NCBI GenBank assembly: GCA_964478915.1
Contig: CAYZKG010000057.1
Location: 1-17,075, forward strand
DNA length: 17,075 nt
Source: CAYJUM01 sp964478915
Lineage (GTDB): Bacteria > Nitrospirota > Nitrospiria > Nitrospirales > Nitrospiraceae
Reading direction: 5' to 3'
Shown: one piece after another, positions 1 through 7,789 of the stretch
Layout of the letters: every line of letters starts with the position of its first letter
Numbering within the stretch: the first letter of the stretch is position 1
Notes under the pieces: generated by a model
Database searches by the model: none
Seen by the model: only the letters and a program-made list of their open reading frames with translations
Told to the model about the DNA's origin: nothing
Program-made: the position numbers and the translations under genes

Positions 1-15
1 GCAGTAGAGCCGCTC

Positions 16-43
16 CGCGTTCCCTCGCCGCACAAGGAACGCG
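16..43 (-). terminator. Possible terminator hairpin downstream of ilvD
   Basis: A perfect 8-base inverted repeat (CGCGTTCC at 16-23 and GGAACGCG at 36-43) with a 12-base loop lies about 85 bases past the ilvD stop codon. It could end the minus-strand dnaJ-spy-ilvD transcript. There is no run of T after the stem on either strand, so a classical factor-independent terminator is not shown. The rest of 1-126 holds nothing I can identify. Confidence 0.3.
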
Positions 44-126
44 CGTCTGGGCGCGGGGCATCGCTAGATCGTTGGATCGCTTGAATTGAGGGTATGGCGT
101 GGGCGAGCGATCGTCAGCCGAGGTTT

Positions 127-1800
127 CTAGCTTGTCACGGCGCCTTCGGAGGCGGACGAGACGTGGCGGGCGTATTTGGCCATGACCCCGGTGGTGTAAC
201 GCGGGACGGGATGCTTCGCCTTCTTGAGACGCGCTTTGATCTCCGTCTGAGTCAGCTCGACGTCCAGCCGCCGCTTAGGGATATCGAACACAATCGTGTC
301 GCCGTTCTTGAGCGCCGCGATCGGGCCGTTTCTCACCGCTTCCGGAGCCACGTGTCCGGCCATCAGGCCGTGCGTCGCGCCTGAGAAGCGGCCGTCGGTG
401 AGCAGCGCGATGGAGTCTCCCAGGCCGGCGCCGACGATGGCGGCTGTGACGCCCAGCATCTCCCGCATGCCGGGCCCACCCGCCGGCCCTTCGTAGCGAA
501 TCACCACCACATCCCCTGCCTTGATCTGCCCAGCCTTGACCGCCGCGAAAGCGTCTTCTTCCCGGTCGAACACCTTGGCCGGGCCCCGGAATTTCATCAT
601 CGAATGTCCCGCCACCTTGACCACGCAGCCCTCCGGCGCCAGATTTCCCTTGAGAATGACCTGGCCGCCGGTCGCCTTGAGGGGATTCGAAAGGGGGCGT
701 ACGACCTGCTGCCCCGGCGTCTCGGTCGCCTCGCGGGCCTCCTCGCCGATCGTCCGGCCGGTGACCGTCGGCTGGGTCGCATGAAGGAGTCCGGCTTCCA
801 AGAGGCGTTTGGCGACCAGCGTCGTCCCGCCGCCGGCATAGAGATCGGCCGCCATGAAGCGGCCGCCCGGCTTGAGGTCCACCAGCAGGGGGACCTTCCG
901 GTTGATCTTGTCGAAGTCGTCAATGGTCAGTCTCACGCCCGCTTCCCGCGCCACAGCCAGCAGGTGGAGGACTGCATTGGTCGAGCCTCCTGTGGTTGCG
1001 ACGGCGGCGATGGCGTTCTCCAACGCCTTTCGCGTGATGATCTGACGCGGCCGGAGGTCCTTGCGCAACAGGCCCATGACCATCTGGCCGCACTTGAAGG
1101 CCACATCGTCCTTGTGAGAATCCATCGCCGGCACTCCGTTCATGCCCATCGGCGAGATGCCCAAAAATTCAAAGGCAATCGCCATGGTATTGGCGGTGAA
1201 CTGGCCTCCGCAGGCGCCTGGGCCCGGACAGGCATGGTCCTCCAGATCATGGAGCTCCGCGTCCGTCATCCTGCCGGAGGAATGCTTCCCGACCGCTTCG
1301 AACACGTCCTGGATCGTGACGTCATGCCCTTGAAACTTACCCGGCATGATGGAGCCGCCATAGAGCATCAAGGACGGGATGTTCAGCCGGGCCAGGGCCA
1401 TGACCGTGCCAGGGATGGTTTTATCGCATCCCGAGAGCGCGATCACCGCATCGAACAGATGGCCGCGGGCCACCAATTCGATGGAGTCGGCGATCACCTC
1501 CCGGCTCACCAGCGAGGCCTTCATCCCTTCGGTGCCCATGGCGATGCCGTCGGACACCGCGATCGTGTTGTATTCGATCGGCGTGCCGCCGCTGGCCCGG
1601 ATGCCGGCCTTGACCCGCTCGGAGAGCCTGCGCAGGTGATAATTGCAGGGCATCACCTCGATCCAGGTGTTGGCGACGCCGACCAGGGGCCGGGATAGGT
1701 CGTAATCGGTAAACCCGACCGCTTTGAGCATGGCTCGGGCCGGGGCACGGTCAGGCCCCTCGGTCAGCGCCGAGCTTTGGTGCTTGAGGTTCATGGGCAT
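127..1800 (-). CDS. ilvD: Dihydroxy-acid dehydratase
   Basis: This 557-residue enzyme dehydrates 2,3-dihydroxy-3-methylbutanoate and the methylpentanoate analogue to 2-oxo acids, the penultimate step of valine and isoleucine synthesis (precursors also feed leucine and pantothenate), in the cytoplasm. The sequence is full length for the IlvD/Edd family. Visible landmarks are Cys52 (VMPCNYH), Cys125 in GCDKTIPG and Cys197 in the GPGACGGQFTANTM stretch, which match the three [2Fe-2S] ligands of IlvD proteins. Asp84 and Asp126 with Lys127 fit the Mg site and the carbamylated lysine, and DGRFSGATHG near the C-terminus carries the catalytic serine. The ATG at 1800 has a GAGG ribosome site 8 bases upstream, overlapping the stop region of the preceding spy-like gene 10 bases away, so the two are probably co-transcribed. 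An internal ATG two codons later is less well spaced. Confidence 0.97.
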   Translation of the reverse strand: MPMNLKHQSSALTEGPDRAPARAMLKAVGFTDYDLSRPLVGVANTWIEVMPCNYHLRRLSERVKAGIRASGGTPIEYNTIAVSDGIAMGTEGMKASLVSREVIADSIELVARGHLFDAVIALSGCDKTIPGTVMALARLNIPSLMLYGGSIMPGKFQGHDVTIQDVFEAVGKHSSGRMTDAELHDLEDHACPGPGACGGQFTANTMAIAFEFLGISPMGMNGVPAMDSHKDDVAFKCGQMVMGLLRKDLRPRQIITRKALENAIAAVATTGGSTNAVLHLLAVAREAGVRLTIDDFDKINRKVPLLVDLKPGGRFMAADLYAGGGTTLVAKRLLEAGLLHATQPTVTGRTIGEEAREATETPGQQVVRPLSNPLKATGGQVILKGNLAPEGCVVKVAGHSMMKFRGPAKVFDREEDAFAAVKAGQIKAGDVVVIRYEGPAGGPGMREMLGVTAAIVGAGLGDSIALLTDGRFSGATHGLMAGHVAPEAVRNGPIAALKNGDTIVFDIPKRRLDVELTQTEIKARLKKAKHPVPRYTTGVMAKYARHVSSASEGAVTS

Positions 1801-1810
1801 TTGGCGTCCT

Positions 1811-2356
1811 CTATTTCTTTTCGCGGTGCATTCCTTTGGAGTCCCCGCCCTTCTCGTGCATCATCTTTCGCTCTTTCGCGCCTTCCTTCATGGCCTTGTC
1901 ATGCTCAGCCCTCAGCTTTTCGATCTGCTCGGGCGTCAGCACGGCCCGAGCGTCACGTTTGGCCTTGATCGCAGCCAGCCGAAGCTGAACCTCAATACCC
2001 TCGCTTTGCTTCAGCTTCGCCTCAACGGCCCCGAGATCGGATTTATAGTCCTCCACCAGGGCCTGCAGCTCCCGTTCGGCCACGAGGATATCGGCCTCGG
2101 TCTTGATGCGCGTCTTGTCGAATTCAAGCTGGATCGTCTTGAGCTTGCTCACCTGCTCTTCGGACAGGCCGATCTCCTTCTGATGCTTGAGGACGTACCG
2201 GATATACTGGCCGGTCCCGCCGTGGCGGGACATGCCATGGCCGCCGTAGCTGTGCTCGCCCATCCGCTTCCCGTACCCGCCTTCTTTTTCCGCCCATGCC
2301 GGCTGGCTCGCCAGCAATAGTGCCGCCAAGACCGAGATCGCTATTCTTCCATTCAT
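1811..2356 (-). CDS. Spy/CpxP-like periplasmic protein (LTxxQ family, 'heavy-metal resistance' type)
   Basis: A 181-residue exported protein of the Spy/CpxP type. I placed the start at the ATG at 2356 because a strong GGAGGAG ribosome site sits 7-8 bases upstream and it opens a clean signal peptide (residues 1-22, basic NGR, hydrophobic core, cleavage after QPAWA). An in-frame ATG 16 codons earlier has neither. The mature part begins with a Gly/His/Met-rich stretch, then a long charged helical region with two LTxxQ-like motifs, LSEEQ (64-68) and LTPEQ (140-144), and ends in a Lys/Met/His-rich tail (MMHEK, GMHREKK). Family members are ATP-independent periplasmic chaperones or envelope-stress/metal sensors. 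The His and Met clusters suggest metal contact, which is inference. It lies between dnaJ and ilvD on the same strand, 73 bases after dnaJ. Confidence 0.8.
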   Translation of the reverse strand: MNGRIAISVLAALLLASQPAWAEKEGGYGKRMGEHSYGGHGMSRHGGTGQYIRYVLKHQKEIGLSEEQVSKLKTIQLEFDKTRIKTEADILVAERELQALVEDYKSDLGAVEAKLKQSEGIEVQLRLAAIKAKRDARAVLTPEQIEKLRAEHDKAMKEGAKERKMMHEKGGDSKGMHREKK

Positions 2357-2429
2357 GGTTGTTCTCCTCCGGGTTAGTTGACACTCATACCAATCGCTGA
2401 CCACTCTTCAACGCAGCAAGCCTCCCAAG

Positions 2430-3428
2430 TTATCCATGGCGTGCCTCTCGGAGCAACTCCGCTCGCGGATCCGAGCGGGGTAGACGAGCGAGCTGCTGGT
2501 AGAGCTTGCGCTCCTCGTCCGAAAGGGAGGACGGAAGGACGATCTGCAGGATGAAATAGAGATCCCCGCGCGCTCCTGTTTCCGTCGGCAACCCGCGTCC
2601 TTTGATGCGAAGCTTCCCGCCTGACCGGCTGCCTGGCGGGACCTTGACCCGGATCGTGTCGGTCAAGGTCGGCGCAAGGACCTCCACCCCGAGCGCAGCC
2701 TCCCATGGGAAGACCGGGAGAGTCACGTGCAGGTCATTGTCGCGCCGACGGAACACGCGATCGGGCTCGATCTGGATGCGAAGGTAGAGGTCGCCGTGCT
2801 TCCCCACGCGACCCCCGTGGGCGCCTTTTCCGGGGACGCGCACCCGCGAGCCGTCTTGGACTCCGGCCGGGATCTTGACGTCAATCGTCCTGACTTCCTC
2901 CCGCGCGCCGGTCCCTCCACACGCCGGGCACCGGCGGCCGCCATGGGTCCCCGATCCGCCACAGGTACCGCACGTGACGGGCTCAGAAAGCTGGAGCCGC
3001 CGAGTGGTCCCGGTGAGCACCTCCCGCAAGCTCAGGCGAACGGTGCTCTCGAGGTCGCCACCGCCGCCTTCACGGCCGAAGAACATATTGAAAAGATCGC
3101 CGAAGTCCTGACCTTCGCCGGTGGTGTAAAAGCGGGGGTCTCCTGCCCCGGCGCCGGCCTCACGGCGAGCGCGTTCATAGGCTTCCGCCTCTCGCCAATT
3201 GCGGCCGTACCGGTCGTATTTTTTCCGCGTTTCCGGATCGCCCAAGACTTCATGAGCGGAGTTGAGCTCCTTGAATTTCTGCTCCATTGAGACCTTGCGC
3301 GGACCGGTGTGCAGGTCGGGATGGTACTGCCGGGCCAGGCGGCGGTAGGCCTTTTTGATGTCGTCCTGGGAAGCGGTCCGCGGGACGCCCAAGACGTCGT
3401 AGTAATCTCGCTCGGTCGTGGCCATCAT
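2430..3428 (-). CDS. DnaJ-family co-chaperone with a reduced zinc finger
   Basis: A 332-residue J-domain protein that should stimulate the ATPase of a DnaK partner and deliver unfolded clients. Residues 8-74 form the J-domain with HPD at 36-38; a Gly/Phe-rich linker follows (about 92-124, including DLFNMFFG). The zinc-finger region holds only two CxxCxGxG units (Cys153/156 and Cys167/170), whereas classical DnaJ has four. The C-terminal substrate-binding beta domains run from about 180 to 305 (IDVKIPAGVQDGSRVR, DLYLRI, LPVFPWEAALGVEV, DLYFIL). It is thus between DnaJ (type I) and CbpA (type II). The first ATG at 3428 is followed directly by another ATG; a GGGTGAG ribosome site fits either. 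It is the first gene of the minus-strand unit with spy-like and ilvD genes. Confidence 0.92.
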   Translation of the reverse strand: MMATTERDYYDVLGVPRTASQDDIKKAYRRLARQYHPDLHTGPRKVSMEQKFKELNSAHEVLGDPETRKKYDRYGRNWREAEAYERARREAGAGAGDPRFYTTGEGQDFGDLFNMFFGREGGGGDLESTVRLSLREVLTGTTRRLQLSEPVTCGTCGGSGTHGGRRCPACGGTGAREEVRTIDVKIPAGVQDGSRVRVPGKGAHGGRVGKHGDLYLRIQIEPDRVFRRRDNDLHVTLPVFPWEAALGVEVLAPTLTDTIRVKVPPGSRSGGKLRIKGRGLPTETGARGDLYFILQIVLPSSLSDEERKLYQQLARLPRSDPRAELLREARHG

Positions 3429-3481
3429 TGCTCACCCGCTTCGAACAGCTCCTTCACGAGACCTCGACTCTCGCTCAAGGC

Positions 3482-3510
3482 AGCTTACGGTTTCCGCCGC
3501 GCCATTTCAA
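3482..3510 (-). promoter_or_regulatory. Candidate promoter of the dnaJ unit
   Basis: On the minus strand, TTGAAA (complement of 3505-3510) is separated by 17 bases from TAAGCT (complement of 3482-3487), upstream of dnaJ. The -35 box sits in CCCTTGAAA, which resembles the CCCTTGAA -35 of sigma-32 heat-shock promoters. The -10 matches neither the sigma-32 nor the sigma-70 consensus well (3 of 6 for sigma-70). A heat-shock link would suit a dnaJ gene but is inference. Confidence 0.3.
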
Positions 3511-3530
3511 GGGCGCCATTCTCCGAAAAC

Positions 3531-3559
3531 TTGAAAGCCGGGGTGGAATCTCCTACACT
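3531..3559 (+). promoter_or_regulatory. Candidate sigma-70-type promoter of the kinase/cyclase unit
   Basis: TTGAAA (3531-3536), a 17-base spacer and TACACT (3554-3559) precede the kinase ATG at 3592. The match is 5 of 6 for -35 and 4 of 6 for -10, with a leader of about 26 bases. The bases CTTGAAA here and TTTCAAG at 3505-3511 form a 7-base inverted repeat, so the divergent promoters are nearly symmetrical around about 3520. Confidence 0.4.
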
Positions 3560-3591
3560 TCGAAGGCTTTCGCGTCAAAACCCTAGCGACG

Positions 3592-6012
3592 ATGTTTCAT
3601 CTCAGTCTCTCATCCAGGCGGAAGAAGGCTTACACCGCAAAGGACTGGAAGCGCGTCATCAGCACCGCGCTCCAACAACTGAAGACCGATCCGAACGATA
3701 TCAAGGCCTTGAACGATCTGGCCGTGGCCTATTACCAGCAGCAGATGCTCGACCAAGCGCTCCAGACCTGCCAGAAGATCAACGAGCTCTACCCCGGCAA
3801 GGATTTGTTCCGGCAGAGCCTCGACCTGGGCGTCCGGTACATGCGCTATCACCTGATCCTGGGACAGATCCAGTATGCCAGGGGGCAGCACGAAGAGGCG
3901 TTAAAGATATTTGATCGGCTCAAGGCCGTGAAGGGCGCATTCTCGGACAAGTACCACTATTCCGCGCTGATTCACGCCGCCCGCGGCCAGTACGACCTGG
4001 CAGTGCAAGAGTATCGCAAGATGTGGGAGACACGTCCGGAGCGTGCCGACAAGGTGCTCGGAGGCGTCGAAGAGCTGATCAAACGCGCGCCCATGCACCA
4101 AGGAGCCAACCGGCTGCAATTCGACATTTACCGGAAGCAGGGAACGCTCCAGCAGATCGTCCAGGAGCTGGAGACCGCTGTGAAACGGTCCCCGGATCCC
4201 GCGGCGGTCTGTCGCCTGGCGTACGCCTCCTGGTTCGAGGGAGATCATGAGCGGGCCCAAACGCTCCTGCGCCGGTATGTGGAGGCTCATCCCGCCGCAT
4301 CCGAGATTCACTGGGTCCTCGGTGAATTGAGCGCCGAAGGCGGTGACATTGAGCAGGCGCTGCACTACTACCGGGAAGCGGTCCGGCTCAATCCGGCCAT
4401 ACAGCGCGAAAGCCGCGAGCGCCTGCAGCACCTGCTGGCACGGGTCCAGACGGCCGGCGGCAAGGCGGCAATGCTCGCGGAGCTGTTCACGCTCAGTCTG
4501 CGGGCAGGAGACTTCCAGGCCTCACGACAGCATCTGGAGTCCCTGCGTCCTGCCGTGGCCGAGCAGCCGGCTTTGAGGCAGCGGATCGAAGAAACCCTCA
4601 GGGCCACCGCGGACCGTTCCCTGGAAACCGGAGAGCTCGATGCGGCCAAGGCCGTGCTCGAGCAGCTGCTCCTGGTGAACCCGGGAAATCAGGAGTGCCG
4701 AGCGCGGCTCGAGGAGCTGGAAGGCCTGGTAGTTGAACGCAAGCTGCATGAATACGAGACGCGACTTGAGGCCGGCCGGCTGTCACCGCAGGAGACGACA
4801 CGGGTGATGAGCGAGCTCGCCACGGTTTATCTGAAACAGGGACGCTCCGACGAGAAGGCCCTGTCACTCTACCAGCAGGTCGCCCGTTCCACCTCTCCCC
4901 TCCAAGCTGATGCGCAGCTCAGTGTGGGCCTGATCTTCATGCGGAAAGGTCTGGTGGATCTTGCCGAGCGGGAATTCGAGGCCCTCCTGCGCGTGCCCCT
5001 TCCGGCGGAGAAACAGAAGGACTGTCTGTACCAGATTGCGCGGGCGTTCGAAGAGAGCCAGCGGCCGGAGCGGGCGCAGGAGGCCTACAAACGGATCCTG
5101 TCCATTGACGCGGCCTACAAGGATGTCGTCCAACGCCTGGGGCGGATCGCCGGCCAGGCGGCTACCGTATCCCCTGCGGTTGGGCCTTCCCGGCCGGCCG
5201 GCCTTCCCGAAGACGCGGTGCGCGATCGGTATGAGCAGCTCACGGAGATCGGAGCAGGAGGAATGGGCCGCGTGTTCCGCGCCGTGGATCGCATGCTCAA
5301 GAGGCCGGTGGTGCTCAAATTCATCAACGAGGAGATGCGGGGCGATTCCGAAGCGGTGTCGCGCTTCATTCGGGAAGCCCAAGCCGCCAGCGCGCTGATG
5401 CATCCCGGCATCGTGACGATCTACGATATTCACGTGAAAGAGCCGCTGTTCATCGCCATGGAATACATCGACGGAGGCTCGCTGCGGGATCGGATGGAAC
5501 GAGGGTCATTGCCCGTAGAGGAGGTCCAATCCATCGCCGTGTCGATCTGCGATGCGCTGGCCTTTGCGCACCGCGCCGGCGTCGTCCATCGTGACATCAA
5601 GCCGGACAACATCATGTTGACGCGAGCGGGAGGTATCAAGATCACCGACTTCGGACTGGCCTGGCTGGCGGAGGGCGCTTCGCGGGTGACTCGGACCGGC
5701 CAGATCCTGGGCACGCCGGCATACATGGCGCCGGAGCAGATCCTGGGCAAGCCGGTGGATGCGCGAGCGGACATCTACGCGTTAGGAGTCTTACTGTATG
5801 AGCTCTTGACCGGGGAGCTTCCTTTCGCGGGAGGAGATCTGACCTACCGCCAGGTGCATGAGCGACCTGTGCCTCCCGCCGTGATCAACCCGAAGATCTC
5901 TCAGTGGCTCGACGCCATCGTGATGACCGCGCTCCAGAAGCGTCCGGAAGATCGCTATCACGATATGGACGCCCTGAAGCGGGATCTGGCGCTCCAGCAG
6001 AAGAAGCAGTGA
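3592..6012 (+). CDS. TPR-repeat protein with C-terminal Ser/Thr protein kinase domain
   Basis: An 806-residue soluble protein. About residues 15-525 are helical tetratricopeptide-type repeats (for example NDIKALNDLAVAYYQQQ, YHLILGQIQYARGQHEEAL, WVLGELSAEGGDIEQALHYY), a protein-interaction scaffold. A short Pro-rich linker leads to a Hanks-type kinase from about 545: glycine loop GAGGMG from 554, ATP lysine K576 (VVLKF), catalytic loop HRDIKPDN (666-673), DFG at 686-688 and the GTPAYMAPEQ activation segment. All key catalytic residues are present, so it should be active. Ser/Thr kinases with TPRs usually carry the kinase first; here the order is reversed. There is no membrane segment or signal peptide. 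The ATG at 3592 has no clear ribosome site but no better in-frame start exists. The cyclase gene starts 5 bases after the stop, implying joint expression and a shared pathway. Confidence 0.93.
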   Translation: MFHLSLSSRRKKAYTAKDWKRVISTALQQLKTDPNDIKALNDLAVAYYQQQMLDQALQTCQKINELYPGKDLFRQSLDLGVRYMRYHLILGQIQYARGQHEEALKIFDRLKAVKGAFSDKYHYSALIHAARGQYDLAVQEYRKMWETRPERADKVLGGVEELIKRAPMHQGANRLQFDIYRKQGTLQQIVQELETAVKRSPDPAAVCRLAYASWFEGDHERAQTLLRRYVEAHPAASEIHWVLGELSAEGGDIEQALHYYREAVRLNPAIQRESRERLQHLLARVQTAGGKAAMLAELFTLSLRAGDFQASRQHLESLRPAVAEQPALRQRIEETLRATADRSLETGELDAAKAVLEQLLLVNPGNQECRARLEELEGLVVERKLHEYETRLEAGRLSPQETTRVMSELATVYLKQGRSDEKALSLYQQVARSTSPLQADAQLSVGLIFMRKGLVDLAEREFEALLRVPLPAEKQKDCLYQIARAFEESQRPERAQEAYKRILSIDAAYKDVVQRLGRIAGQAATVSPAVGPSRPAGLPEDAVRDRYEQLTEIGAGGMGRVFRAVDRMLKRPVVLKFINEEMRGDSEAVSRFIREAQAASALMHPGIVTIYDIHVKEPLFIAMEYIDGGSLRDRMERGSLPVEEVQSIAVSICDALAFAHRAGVVHRDIKPDNIMLTRAGGIKITDFGLAWLAEGASRVTRTGQILGTPAYMAPEQILGKPVDARADIYALGVLLYELLTGELPFAGGDLTYRQVHERPVPPAVINPKISQWLDAIVMTALQKRPEDRYHDMDALKRDLALQQKKQ

Positions 6013-6017
6013 CTCAG

Positions 6018-7778
6018 ATGGCCACTACAATGCGCTGTCCATACTGCGGGTACGAGCAGCCGGCGGCGACGTATTGCGTCCAGTGCCGGCTGCACATGCG
6101 ACGGTACGTCGTGCTCAAGGAGAGGCTCGATGAGTTCGAGCGGCGGCTTCGGGCCCTGAAACAGATCATTCAATCGGACGGGGCGCGGGAGGCCGCGCTC
6201 GACCAGCTAACCGGGCTTGGCTCGGTCTATCAAGGCTTGCGCGACAGCTTCGGTCAGCTGACCCTCTCGCAGCGTGAAATGGCCACGCTCGCCGAAGTAG
6301 GGAAAGCCATCAACTCGGTCATCGAGACCGAGAGGCTGCTGGACCTGATCATGGACATGGCGATCAAGGTCATGAACGCTGAGCGCGGGTTCCTGATGTT
6401 GAAGGATCAGGAAACCGGAGAGCTGAAGATCGAAGTGGCCAGGAACATGGAAGCGGAACTTCGGGACCCCGCCCAGCAGAAGATCAGCAGCACCATTTCG
6501 ATCCAGGTGGCAAACGAAGGCCGCCCGGTGATTGCCACTGACGCCCTGACCGATAAGCGATTCAAGGACATGCGGAGCGTCTTGGATCAGAACATCCGGT
6601 CCCTCCTGTGCGTGCCGTTGAGGCTCAAGTCCGGAGAGATCATCGGGGTCATCTACGTGGATCACCATCTGCGCACCGCTGCCTTTACCGACGACAGCGT
6701 CGAGTTTCTGACCAATTTTGCAAACCAGGCAGCCATCGCGATCGAAAATGCCCGTCTGTACGAGAACGTCCGGAAGGAGACCGCTGTGCGGATGACGTTG
6801 CAACGCTATTTCTCGCCGAGCGTCGTGGACGATATCATGGAGCGCAAGGAAGTCCTGACACTGGGCGGCAAACGGGTGGACTGTACGGTAGTGTTCGCCG
6901 ACATCTGCGGATTTACGCAGGTTTCTCACAAGCTCCAGCCCGAAGATGTGGTCCGGCTCCTGAACGAATACCTGTCTGTGATGGCCGACATTATTTTTCA
7001 GCATCGGGGAACGCTGGACAAGTTCATCGGCGACGCGGTTATGGCGGTATTTGGAGCGCCAGTGCCTTCGGAGGACAGCGCGATGGATGCGATTTCTGCC
7101 GCCCTAGCTATCCAAAAGGCGGCCAAACAGATGGAGGATACAGCGACACGCCAGTGGGGAGCTCCCATCCGGATTCGAATCGGGATCAACAGCGGGGTGG
7201 TGGTGGCAGGGAATATCGGCTCGGCCTCCAGGATGGAGTACACGATCATCGGGGACAGCGTGAACGTGGCGTCCCGGCTGCAAGCGAGCGCGCCACCGGG
7301 AGGAATCCTGATCAGCGGGGCGACCTACCAGCGGGTGAAGGAACGGGTGCGGTCCCAGCCTTCGGCTGCCATCCAGCTGAAGGGACGGTCGGAATCGGTT
7401 GAAGTCTACGAAGTCCTCGATGTCCTTGCCGCGCCGGCGCCAGACAAGGATCTCAGACGGCATGATCGGATAGACGTGTCGTTATTCGCCATTTATCGCG
7501 ATCCGGAGAAGAGCCGCGTACATCAGGGCGTGATCAAAAATTTGAGCCGGGGCGGATTCGTTCTGAATACCAGAGAGGAGTACCTGACCGGATCCGAGCT
7601 TGTGCTGTCCTTTAGCCTGCCCAAGGGCGGGAAGCTGGCGGATATACGTGGTCGGGTACTTCGGATCCAGCGCCTACTGGATGATCAAGGAAAGCCATAC
7701 TACAAGCTGGCCGCCGAGTTCACGAACTTTGCGGAAACGGACTGGGAGAAGCTCATTGGCTCATCAAAGGCTCACTAG
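6018..7778 (+). CDS. Adenylate cyclase with zinc-ribbon, GAF and PilZ domains
   Basis: A 586-residue multidomain signalling protein. I chose the ATG at 6018, just after the kinase stop, because the longer in-frame reading from 5904 runs inside the kinase gene. Order: CxxC...CxxC zinc ribbon (CPYC, CVQC) in the first 25 residues; a helical linker; GAF domain about 90-265 (RLLDLIMDMAIKVMNAERGF to NQAAIAIENARLY); class III nucleotide cyclase about 285-470; PilZ about 475-580. The cyclase has both metal aspartates (D295 in FADICGF, D339 in KFIGD) and the adenine-specifying pair K335 and D413 (IIGDSVN), so ATP is the likely substrate and cAMP the product. The PilZ part shows RRHDR and NLSRGG, the c-di-GMP-binding signature. 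It therefore may let c-di-GMP and a GAF ligand tune cAMP synthesis. No membrane segments. Confidence 0.92.
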   Translation: MATTMRCPYCGYEQPAATYCVQCRLHMRRYVVLKERLDEFERRLRALKQIIQSDGAREAALDQLTGLGSVYQGLRDSFGQLTLSQREMATLAEVGKAINSVIETERLLDLIMDMAIKVMNAERGFLMLKDQETGELKIEVARNMEAELRDPAQQKISSTISIQVANEGRPVIATDALTDKRFKDMRSVLDQNIRSLLCVPLRLKSGEIIGVIYVDHHLRTAAFTDDSVEFLTNFANQAAIAIENARLYENVRKETAVRMTLQRYFSPSVVDDIMERKEVLTLGGKRVDCTVVFADICGFTQVSHKLQPEDVVRLLNEYLSVMADIIFQHRGTLDKFIGDAVMAVFGAPVPSEDSAMDAISAALAIQKAAKQMEDTATRQWGAPIRIRIGINSGVVVAGNIGSASRMEYTIIGDSVNVASRLQASAPPGGILISGATYQRVKERVRSQPSAAIQLKGRSESVEVYEVLDVLAAPAPDKDLRRHDRIDVSLFAIYRDPEKSRVHQGVIKNLSRGGFVLNTREEYLTGSELVLSFSLPKGGKLADIRGRVLRIQRLLDDQGKPYYKLAAEFTNFAETDWEKLIGSSKAH

Positions 7779-7789
7779 GGATGAGCCAA
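7756..7789. terminator. Hairpin over the convergent stop codons
   Basis: A perfect 9-base inverted repeat (TTGGCTCAT at 7756-7764, ATGAGCCAA at 7781-7789) with a 16-base loop encloses both stop codons of the converging cyclase and ttuA-like genes. It could act as a bidirectional terminator or RNA 3' end. Neither strand shows a T run after the stem, so intrinsic termination is uncertain. Confidence 0.45.

Noticed and set aside
604..1698. 364-codon open frame on the plus strand
   Set aside because: Fully antisense to ilvD, whose conserved motifs settle the coding strand; no motifs, explained by high GC.
2357..2404. 16-codon N-terminal extension of the Spy-like protein
   Set aside because: It would bury the signal peptide, and the strong ribosome site is correctly spaced only for the ATG at 2356.
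5904..6017. Longer start for the cyclase
   Set aside because: Lies within the kinase coding sequence in another frame, and the zinc ribbon begins only after the ATG at 6018.
6608..7402. 264-codon plus-strand frame, and 6207-7004 minus-strand frame
   Set aside because: Out-of-frame shadows of the GAF and cyclase domains, low-complexity translation.
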